This document shows, piece by piece, positions 35,701 through 45,200 of a DNA stretch of 64,000 bases (positions are counted from its first letter, which is position 1; each line of letters starts with the position of its first letter). The notes under the pieces are model-generated. The model was not told the DNA's origin and made no database searches. It saw nothing but the letters and a program-made list of their open reading frames with translations. The stretch lies in assembly GCA_002343775.1 (NCBI GenBank), contig DDSH01000014.1:78523-142522 (forward strand). The letters run 5' to 3'. The translations under genes were made by a program, and so were the position numbers. This DNA is from Anaerolineales bacterium UBA2395. GTDB lineage: Bacteria; Chloroflexota; Anaerolineae; Anaerolineales; Villigracilaceae.

Positions 35701-35956
35701 TGAGGGCTTTTCGCGCTCGCAGCCTCTCACCGTTGACGAAAGTTCCGTTGCTGCTGCCGAGGTCTTCGATCACATACCCGTTGCCTTCCATGGAAAGCTT
35801 GGCATGCCGCCTGGAAACTGCTGGCGTCGGGATGACAACATCCACGCCTTCATCGCGACCGATAACGATTTCCGACTTGATCAGTTCGAATACTTTGGCG
35901 GGATCGCTGCTTTGATTATTGATCAAAGTTAGTTTGAAGCTGCTAGATTGGGCCAC
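32774..35956 (-). CDS. FHA-domain ABC exporter (ABCG-like, fused)
   Basis: 1060 residues with the GTG start at 35956, which has AAGGAAGAG just before it; a longer ORF lacks a ribosome site. Order: FHA1 (about 8-85, GRDEG, SRRH, SSNGTF), FHA2 (about 150-240, GR and SSRH present but the NG loop lost), FHA3 (about 260-330, complete), and an ABC ATPase (about 375-600: GQSGGGKST, LSGGQQKR, FFLDEPTSGLDP). An ABC-2 membrane part of about six helices follows. Its last external loop (about 900-1020) holds a Pro/Glu stretch and a long coiled coil. FHA domains bind phospho-Thr, so the kinase of the same operon is the likely controller. The cargo is unknown. Confidence 0.88.
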   Translation of the reverse strand: MAQSSSFKLTLINNQSSDPAKVFELIKSEIVIGRDEGVDVVIPTPAVSRRHAKLSMEGNGYVIEDLGSSNGTFVNGERLRARKALNAGDEIKLGQAITLSYTAPATQESQKTAVRPAPAKPSQPAHLMQTMIGEEPVVRSGTALGPPRLVVTIAGEKQQTYTLTSQSLSIGRVEGNDIVIPSQIVSSRHARLDKVDGGYQVSVIPEAKNPMLFEGRPLEGPRVLRHGDLLRLGSLDPGTMVTISYEVPGEVTQETEQDVVFGEKALIQIGRDPSNDVVIASPNVSRFHAQVERVGQRYRVEDLRSSNGTFVNGERIEGSVWLKPDDTIRIGQHRLVMGKNQIVKYDDSNGLRVDAINLNKWVRKDLNILQNISVSFKPKEFIVVVGQSGGGKSTFVDAVAGYRPATPPSRVLVNDIDIYSHFDAVRNDIGFVPQKDIIHMELTVYQALDYAAQLRMPADTTAAERHNRVMEVLADLDLTHRKDVQISGLSGGQQKRVSIGVELITKPGLFFLDEPTSGLDPGTETALMQLMRRLADQGRTIILITHATKNVMLADKVIFLARGGYLAWFGPPDEALAYFDQYRSERDRRAGKIEFDEIYAILDDQSKGKAEEWANRYRQSKAYLDYVAMPLKDKMAPERAPTVRDPGKTYQKSANTKQVSSLRQFFILSARNIKILTRDKFALGLMLATAPLVSLLDVVLSLVMGRNPFSFNDGDMAQVLITTFLLTIYGIMVGGISQMREIVKEADIYKRERLVNLKILPYVMSKIWVAALLAFYQAAAYTIVHYLAFDMPGGALEFVQIYITMVLATLAGMMLGLFASALAPNASSAPLLVIMLMLPQIVLAGALIPVPGFISAPISARWAFEALIGITGPGSDVAADICWALPPDVRNAMTLEDKINNNCRCMGINMLEEENCDHPGIGKFAITLNSTTLPVEPAPLPPEPERPAEPENQSDNVAMADFFAQLKEYELQVEEYKRQVEAYQAERVVYETARAEIQVAVAPAEGVIRNFHNGVGFMYVNKEDSAAYIGKIVYTWSVQGLIVLILFVAILFLQKRKDVI

Positions 35957-36181
35957 GTCTCTCTTCCTTAATTGCTTGAATAACCTGTCATGCAGGGTGC
36001 AACACCATCTAAGCGCCGTCAAATTAAATATATCAAGGAGTGCCCCCTTGCAAAATAAATAATTATTACAAATCGTACAATAATAGTTGAATTATACCTT
36101 TTTCAAAGAAGGCATGTCAAGAAATATTAAAAAAAGCATAGTCACACAAAAGTCATGTTTGTTCCTGTTGGTACAGAAACA

Positions 36182-36226
36182 CCAGCGCAGGGTAATAGTA
36201 CAAATATCGCAGCTGGCGCTGGCTAT
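36182..36226. promoter_or_regulatory. Inverted repeat upstream of megasynthase
   Basis: CCAGCGC near 36182 and its complement GCGCTGG near 36216 are about 27 bases apart, upstream of the putative promoter. It could be an operator or an RNA hairpin. The 329-base divergent gap (35957-36285) is otherwise AT-rich, with no gene that I recognise. Confidence 0.35.
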
Positions 36227-36241
36227 GGAAAAAACCTTTTG

Positions 36242-36250
36242 TGTTATAAA
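36242..36250 (+). promoter_or_regulatory. Candidate extended -10 promoter of megasynthase operon
   Basis: TG-t-TATAAA at 36242-36250 fits an extended -10 element and would start the RNA near 36257, about 29 bases before the ATG. No good -35 is present. Further AT-rich candidates lie at 36066-36097. The ribosome site (AGGTAG) is weak. Confidence 0.4.
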
Positions 36251-36285
36251 TAAAAAATTATTCCAGTAACTAGGTAGAAATTATC

Positions 36286-39200
36286 ATGAATAATCCGTCT
36301 CACCTGACGCCAGTTCCATCATCGTTTAACACATTGCTGGACCTGTTACAAACCAGGGCGCAGCAACATCCCGATAAACTTGCGTACCGTTACATTCAAG
36401 ATGATGACGCCGATATCATCAACATCACCTATGGGGAATTGGATCGCCGCGCGCGCGCCATTGGCTCTTGGTTGGAAAGTTTCGGCGCGGGCGGACAGCG
36501 GGCGCTTCTGCTCTACCCTCCTGGTTTGGATTACATCGCATCCTTCTTCGGCTGCCTCTACGCCGGTGTGACTGCCGTCCCCGCCTATCCGCCGCGTTTG
36601 AATCGCCCCGTACCTCGCATCCAGTCCATTGTCGCAGATTCACAAGCGACTTTCGCCATCACAACCTCCACCATCTTGCATAACATTGAACAACGCTTTG
36701 AACACACTCCCGACTTGAAGGCATTGCATTGGTTAAACAGCGATCAGGTCCCGGCGGGGTTAGAGGCGGAGTGGCGTCATCCGAATATTTCATCTGAAAC
36801 GCTCGCGTTCCTTCAATATACATCCGGCTCCACCAGTCAACCTAAAGGTGTGATGCTTACGCATGGGAACCTCATGCATAATTTGAAAGCCATTCGTCAC
36901 GGCTTTCAAATTGACGAGAGCGCTTCGGGTGTTTTTTGGCTGCCGAGTTATCACGACATGGGGCTGATCGGCGGTATTCTCGAACCGATGTACCTCAATG
37001 GCACATCTACATTGATGTCACCTGTTTCGTTTTTGCAGCGCCCGTTTCGCTGGCTCGACGCCATCAGCCGCTACAAGGGTACGACGAGTGGCGCACCGAA
37101 TTTCGCTTATGACTTGTGCGTGGATAAGATCACATCCGAACAGATCGACACGCTGGACTTAAGTTCCTGGTCGCTGGCGTTTTGTGGAGCGGAACCGATC
37201 CGCCCTGAAACGCTTGAGCGCTTCGCCCGGACCTTTGAGCGCTGTGGCTTTCGAAAGAGTTCGTTCTACCCGTGTTTTGGGATGGCGGAAAGCACGCTGC
37301 TTGTCTCCGGTGGCATCGGTCCCGCCGAGCCGCGTTACCTGACCGTTGACCGCAAATCTCTCGAACGCGACCAGGTCACACAAACATCGCCGAACGAAGC
37401 CAACGCGCTGACGATGGTCAACTGCGGCGGCTCCATCATCGATCAGAAGATCGTCATCGCCAACCCATCTACACTGACACGCTGTGCGCCTGATGAAGTT
37501 GGCGAGATCTGGATCTCCGGTCCGAGTGTGGCACAGGGATATTGGGGTCTGGCAGAAGAAACCGAAAGCCACTTCCATGCTCGATTAGCAGATTCGGATG
37601 AAGGTCCGTTCTTGCGAACCGGCGACCTGGGTTTTTTGCACAACGATGAACTTTTCGTCACCGGGCGGCTAAAAGACCTCATCATCATTCATGGCAGCAA
37701 TCATTATCCCCAAGACATCGAATTGACCGTTGAAGCATCTCATGCTGCGTTGCAACAATCTAGTGGCGCGGCATTTTCCGTGACCGATGAAGGCAAGGAA
37801 AAACTTGTCATCATTCAGGAAGTGACACGCCAGGGCAGGAATGCGGACGTGAACGAAGTGGCATCTGCCATTCGTCAGGCGGTTTCCGAAAAACATGATC
37901 TGCAAGTCTTCGCCATCGTGCTTGTCAAACCGATGAGCATTCCCAAAACCTCCAGCGGAAAAATTCAACGACGTGCATGCAAGGCAGCGTTCTTGAATGG
38001 CGAGTTGGAAGTGGTGGGCGAGTGGAAGAGTGGCAAGCAAGTTGTGAGTGAGCGAGTTGATGAGTTGCCGAGTCAACGAGTTGGCGGGGTGAAGGCTTCG
38101 TCGGCTGAGATTCAATCCTGGCTCATCACTCGTATTGCCTCCATGCTCGAAATGGACGCGACCTCTATCGACCCCCGTCAGCCATTCACCTATTACGGGC
38201 TTGGCTCGGTGCAAGCCGTCAGCCTCACAGGTGACTTGGAAATATTTCTCGATAAAAAACTTTCGCCAACATTGGCGTGGGATTACCCGACCATCGAACT
38301 GCTGGCGAAGCATCTTTCCAACGGCTCCACGCCGACCAAACAAAAAACAGCAAAGCCGGAACCGGCACAACCTGCTTCGAGATTTGTCAAAGAACCGATT
38401 GCCATCATCGGCCTGAGTTGTCGCTTTCCGGGTGCGCGTAATCCCGAAGAATTTTGGACCCTATTAAAGAAAGGCATAGACGCCATCAGTGAAGTCTCTG
38501 CGGATCGTTGGGATGTGGACGCACTTCACTCCGAGTCCGCTGCACCGGGGAAGGTCACGTCACGTTGGGGTGGTTTCCTCAACGATGTGGACTTATTCGA
38601 CCCGGCGTTCTTCGGCATCTCTCCGCGTGAAGCCGCCCGCATGGACCCTCAGCAACGACTCTTGCTTGAAGTGAGTTGGGAGGCGTTAGAGAATGCCTTC
38701 ATCCCACCACAAACATTGGCTGGGACTCGCACCGGCGTTTTTGTGGGTATCAGCAGCTACGATTATTCGCGCCTGCAATTCGACGACCCCGAACGCATCG
38801 ACGCCTACGCTGGAACGGGCAACGCGCATAGCATCGCCGCGAATCGCCTTTCATATTTCTACGACCTACGCGGACCGAGCATGGCAGTGGACACAGCTTG
38901 TTCCTCGTCGTTGGTGGCGGCGCATTTGGCGTGTCAAAGCCTGCGCAGCGGCGAATCAGATTTGGCGTTGGCGGGCGGCGTGAATCTCATCCTCACCCCC
39001 GAGTTGACCATCACCTTCTCGCAAGCGCGCATGCTCTCACCCGATGGACGCTGCAAAACGTTCGACGCCAGCGCCGACGGCTATGTGCGCGGCGAAGGCT
39101 GCGGTGTCGTCGTCCTCAAACGTTTATCAGACGCCTTGCGCGATGGTGACAACATCCTTGCCTTGATCCGCGGTTCGGCGGTGAATCAAGATGGGCGCAG

Positions 39201-42200
39201 CAATGGCTTGACCGCCCCGAATGGACTCGCCCAACAGGATGTCATCCGTCAGGCAATGACCGACGCGCAAATCACACCGGACCAAATTGGTTATGTTGAA
39301 GCGCATGGTACTGGCACGCCGCTCGGTGACCCGATCGAAATCGCCTCGCTTCGCGCCGTGCTCGATGACGGCGAATCGAATAGCAGGGTTTTGATCGGCT
39401 CGGTCAAAACCAACATCGGACATTTGGAATCGGCGGCTGGTATTGCAGGCTTGATCAAATCGGTGCTGGCATTGCAGAACGAAGCCGTCCCACCGCATTT
39501 GCATATCAAAGAGATCAACCCGTATCTTTCCATCGAAGACTCGCGCCTCGAGATCGGAACTTATCTCCGCCCGTGGAAACGCCGAGACCAGCCGCGCTTT
39601 GCGGGCATCAGTTCCTTCGGCTTCGGTGGCACGAATGCGCATCTCATCATTTCCGATTCCCTTTTGGAGTCGGACAGCTTGCTGTCCGAAAACCAAGGGC
39701 AAGCCCCTGGACTCCATAAATTCGAACGCCCGCGTCATCTTCTCACCCTATCGGCAAAATCAGAGACCGCCCTCCTCGAACTAACCCAATCTCTCAAAGA
39801 CTCCTTACTTATTACGGATCACGAATTACGCAACATCGCCTTCACCGCCAACACAACCCGCACACACTTCGAGCATCGCCTCGCCATCCATGCATCTACT
39901 CTCGATGAACTGAAAAGCAAACTTGAAAACCCAGAACTTGCAACCATCAAACCGGGCGCACAGCCGAAGATCGCTTTTCTGTTTACGGGGCAGGGTTCGC
40001 AATATTCCGGCATGGGCAGGCAGTTGTACGAAACACAGCCTGCCTTCCGCAATGCGCTCGATGAATGCGCGACCATTCTCGATTCCATCCTTGACCGTCC
40101 GCTGATCGAGATTCTTTTTTCCGAAAGTGATTCGATCCATCAAACTCAATACACTCAGCCCGCGCTCTTCGCCTTTGAATACGCGCTCGCGCAAATGTGG
40201 CTTTCGTGGGGCATCACGCCGCACGCGGTTCTCGGTCACAGCGTAGGTGAGTATGTTGCCGCGTGCATCGCTGGCGTCTTCACTCTCGAAGACGGTTTGC
40301 GCCTCATCGCCGCACGCGCACGCCTTATGGGTTCGCTTCCGCAAAACGGAACGATGGCAGCCATCTTCGCAGACGCATCTCGCGTTGCCGACGCCGTGAA
40401 GCCGCACGCCGATAAAGTCTCCATCGCCGCGGTGAATGGACCCGATAACACGGTCATCTCTGGAGAGAAAACGGCGCTTCAAGCGGTGCTGGAGGTTTTG
40501 TCTCATCAGGGGATCTCTTCCAAGCCGCTAACGGTTTCACATGCCTTCCATTCCCCGCTGATGGATTCGATTCTGGATGAATTTGAATCCGCCGCGAAGC
40601 GAGTCACCTACTCTGCGCCGCGCATCTTGCTGACCTCGAACCTGACCGGCGGTATTCTGTCAGCGGAGCAAACGCCGAATGCGCGTTACTGGCGCGAACA
40701 CATCCGCGCGGAAGTGAAGTTCTCGGCGGGCATGACCTCTCTCGCTGAATTGGGAATCGACGCTTTCATTGAAATTGGTCCCGCGCCGGTTTTGCTTGGC
40801 ATGGGCAAACGCTGTTTGTCAGAGTCAACGTCCGCTTGGCTGCCGTCGCTGCGACAAAATCAAGACGATTGGCAAATCCTGCTGGACAGCCTCGGCAAAC
40901 TCTATCTACAAGGTGCGGACGTTAATTGGGCAGGTTTTGACGAAGGCTACATTCGCCGCAAAGTTTCCCTGCCGAATACACCCTTCGACCGTCAGCGGTA
41001 TTGGCTGGAGCCGTCGAACAAAAAAGTTGATTCACCAGTGACGATTGCGCCGGTGCCATCAAAGGTCATTCCACAACGTAAGAACGGAAACAACCATCAC
41101 AAACCGCAGCCTGCGCAGATCCCGGTCACGGGGTTGGATCGTTCCGCTTTATTGAAAGCCGAACCGACCCAACGTCAGAAAGTTTTGGAAGATTTCCTGC
41201 AAAAGCAAACCGCCCGCATCCTCGGCATGGACGCGGCGCGATTGGACTTGTCCCAACCATTGGATACGATGGGTCTCGATTCGCTTATGGCGATGGAACT
41301 CAAGAACTCGCTTGAAACCGCGTTCGGCGTGAAGTTGTCAGTTGCCAGCCTCTTGCAGGGACCGACGATCTCAAGTCTAAGTGTAGAAGCGCTCAATGGT
41401 TTGGATTCGCCCGAAGTCCAGAATGAGGCGCGGCTCGTCATCTCCAAACATGAGTCGGTTGAGAGTCCGCTTTCGTATGGGCAGCAGGCGTTATGGTTCC
41501 TACATGAATTGTTGCCGGAGGATATTTCGTTCAACGTGGCAGGCGCGATCCGCATTCGCGGTGCGTTAAATGTGACCGCGCTCGAACGTGCCTTTGCGCA
41601 ATTGACCGAGCGACATGAATCACTGCGCAGTACATTCCATGTCGTTGCAGGCGAGCCGATTCAACGTGTGCATGAGTCGATGACCGGGATGTTCCGGGTT
41701 GAGAAGGTTTCGGGTTTGAGCGAAGCCGACTTGCGCGAACGGTTGACCACCGAGGCTCATCGTCCGTTCGATCTGGAGCATGGACCGGTGTGGCGCGCGT
41801 TGCTTTTCAAAAGTGAGCAGGTGACAGTCACCTCTGACATCCTTCTGCTTGCGATGGATCACATCATCACCGACTTTTGGTCGATGACCGTGCTGGCGCG
41901 GGAAGTGCTTGCGTTGTATGAAGCCAATTTGGCAGGTGAAGCGATTCCACTTCAGCCGTTGGCAGCGCGGTATTCGGATTTTGTCCGCTGGCAAAATGAG
42001 ATGTTAACGAGCGCGGCGGGGGAGCGCTTGTGGGAGTATTGGCGCGATGAACTCGCGGGTGAGTTGCCCGCCTTGAACCTGCCGACGGATCGTCCGCGCT
42101 CGGCATTGCAAACCTATCGCGGTGACTCGCGTCATTTGTTCATGGACGCGGAATTGACTGCGCGGGTGAAGTCGCTGGCGCAGGAGCAAGGCGCGACGAT

Positions 42201-45200
42201 GTTCATGACCTTGCTGGCGGCGTTCCAGGCGCTTTTGTATCGCTATGCCAATCAGGAAAAATTTCTCGTCGGTTCGGTGACTGCCGGGCGCAGCCATGCC
42301 GAACTGGCGGGCTTGGTGGGTTATTTCATCAACCCGATTCCATTGAAGGCAGATTTTTCCGGTAACCCGATCTTCACTGAATTTCTCGCGCGTGTAAAAC
42401 GGACGACACTTGGCGCGTTCGAACATCAGGATTATCCGCCCGCTTTGCTTGCGAAGCGACTCGGCGTACAGCGCGACGCGAGCCGTCCGCCGTTGTTCGA
42501 GACAATGTTCATTTTGCAGAAGGCGCACGAAGCCGAGGTGCAGGCGCTGAGTCCGTTCGCGCTCGGGTTGGACGGTGCGCGCATGGATGTCGCGGGACTC
42601 ACGTTGGAGTCGATGGCGTTGGGTGGTGAACCGGCGCAATTCGACCTGACGATGATGATGTCTGAAACCGAAAGCGGGCTCGCCGCCGCGCTTCAATTCA
42701 ACACGGACTTGTTCGAAGCCGCGACCATCGAGCAGATGTTGGCTCATTTCCATGTGTTGCTGCGCGAGATTGTGACCGATCCGCTCAAGCCGGTTTCCGC
42801 GTATTCGCTGTTGAATGAAGTTGAACGCAAGCAACTGCTCGTGGATTGGAATCAGACGCAGGTAGATTATCCGCATGAGTTTTGCATTCATGATCTGTTC
42901 GCGGAACAAGTCAAGCGCACGCCGAACGCACTTGCGCTTCAATTCGGCGCAGAGACGTTGACCTACAAAGAGTTGGATAAACGTTCGACACGTGTGGCGA
43001 AAGTTCTGGCTTCACGCGGAGTCAAGCCGGGGATGTTGGTTGGTCTGTTCGTCCATCGCTCACTCGAAATGGTTATCGGTCAACTGGGCGTGCTCAAAGC
43101 GGGTGGAGCATATCTGCCGCTTGACCCATCCTTCCCAGCGGAACGACTCGCGTTCATGCTGACTGATTCAAACGCGCCCATCTTGTTGACACAATCCACT
43201 TTGTTGGACAGATTGCCGGAAAGCAATGCTGAAGTTATTTGCATAGATGAAGTCGAAGGGATGAAATCTTCGACGAAGAAATTAACTGTCGCGTCTCCCG
43301 ATAACCTTGCGTACGTCATTTACACATCTGGCTCCACCGGCAAACCGAAGGGCGTGCAAATCCATCATCGCGCGGTGGTGAACTTCCTTGCGTCCATGCG
43401 GGCGAGTTTGGAGATCAGCGCGGATGATTCGCTTCTGGCAGTGACCACGCTTTCCTTTGACATCGCCGTTTTGGAATTGCTCCTGCCGCTGACGGTAGGA
43501 GCGCGCGTCGTCATTGCGGATTCAGAAACCGTCGCCGATGGCGCGTTGCTTGCGCAAGCCTTGTCTGATTTCGATGTGACCTTCATGCAAGCCACTCCCG
43601 CCAGTTGGCGCTTGCTGCTTGAATCAGGCTGGAAGGGAAAAACCGATCTCACCATCTTGAGCGGCGGTGAAGCGCTGACAAATGACCTCGCCGAGCGCTT
43701 GCTCAAACGCGGCGCGGCATTGTGGAATTTATACGGTCCCACCGAGACGACGATATGGTCAACGCTGTATCGGGTGACATCGAATGAAACTCGTGGAATT
43801 TCCAATACCGTTCCCATCGGCAGACCGATCGCTAACACGCAGATTTACATTCTGGATTCCAACCTTCAGCCGGTTCCCGTTGGCGTCATCGGTGACTTGT
43901 TCATCGGCGGGGATGGAGTCAGCTGTGGATATTTGAATCGTCCCGAGTTGACAATGGAACGGTTTATCCCTCACCCCCATCCCCTCTCCCTCAGGGAGAG
44001 GGGCGCAGGGGTGAGGGTTATCTACAAAACCGGCGACCTCGCCCGTTATCTTCCCGATGGCAATATTGAATTCTTTGGGCGCAGTGACCAGCAGGTGAAG
44101 GTGCGCGGATTCCGAATCGAAACGGGTGAAGTGGAAGCGGCGCTGGCGAGTCATCCATCCGTGAAGCAGGCTGCCGTCACAGCATGGAAGGCGACATCGT
44201 CAGACGCGAGTCTGATCGGGTACGTGGTGCCAACTTCCGGGGAGAATGAAGCGGACTTCGGTCAACTGCGCGAGTATCTGCGGACGAAACTTCCCGAGTA
44301 TATGGTTCCATCCATTTTCGTCACACTTGAATCCCTGCCGCTCACGCCGAATGGAAAGGTGGATCGCAATGCCCTGCCCGCGCCGACGCAATCGCGTGTG
44401 GACATGCGCGCGAAGTATGTCGCGCCGCGCACGCCGCTTGAACAAGAGCTGGCAGATATCTGCGCCGAAGTCCTCGGCTTGGAAGATCATCCGGTGGGAG
44501 CGCACGATAATTTCTTCGACCTCGGTGGTCATTCGCTCTTGGGCACGCGGCTTGTGTTTTTGCTGCGTGAAAAATATGGACTCGACACTGCTCAGTTGCC
44601 GCTTCGCACGCTGTTCGAGAATCCCACCGTGGCAAATTTGGCGAACGCCATCGAACGCGCTTTGAGCGGAGAGTACATCCCGCAGCGCAGCAACGTCATC
44701 CGCATGAACCAGTTGACGTTGGATGAGTTGAATGCTGAAGCCGTCCTTGATGCGGACATCACAGCGGGCGATCTTGAATACAACCATGTAAATGAGCCAA
44801 AGCATATTTTGCTTACCGGCGCGACCGGTTTCGTGGGCGCATTCCTCTTGCATGATTTGCTTAACCAAACTTCGGCAGATATTCATTGTCTGCTGCGGGC
44901 TGAGTCCATTGAGCAGGGCAGGGGGCGTTTGAAGCGCAACCTAAGCAACTATTTGCTTTGGGATGATTCGTTCATGGAACGCATCCAACCTGTGCTCGGT
45001 GACTTGGGCTCCCCTCAATTTGGGCTTGACGACGAAGCGTTTGAAATGCTTGCCTCGCAGATCGATTGGATCTATCACAACGGCGCGATGGTGAATTTTG
45101 TGTATCCGTATGATGCGCACAAGGCGTCAAACGTTCTAGGCACGCAGGAAATTCTGCGGCTGGCGAGCCGCAGGAGACTCAAGCCGGTTCATCATGTGTC

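Noticed and set aside
35956..36022. Upstream ATG at 36022 for the FHA exporter
   Set aside because: The added 22 residues lack conservation features and a ribosome site, whereas the GTG at 35956 has AAGGAAGAG just before it.
38046..38083. Possible short CRISPR-like or tandem array
   Set aside because: Units are 6-12 bases, degenerate and coding, with no spacers and no cas genes in the window.
42004..42942. 312-codon open frame on the - strand
   Set aside because: Antisense to the condensation domain of the megasynthase; Arg/His-rich composition without any motif.
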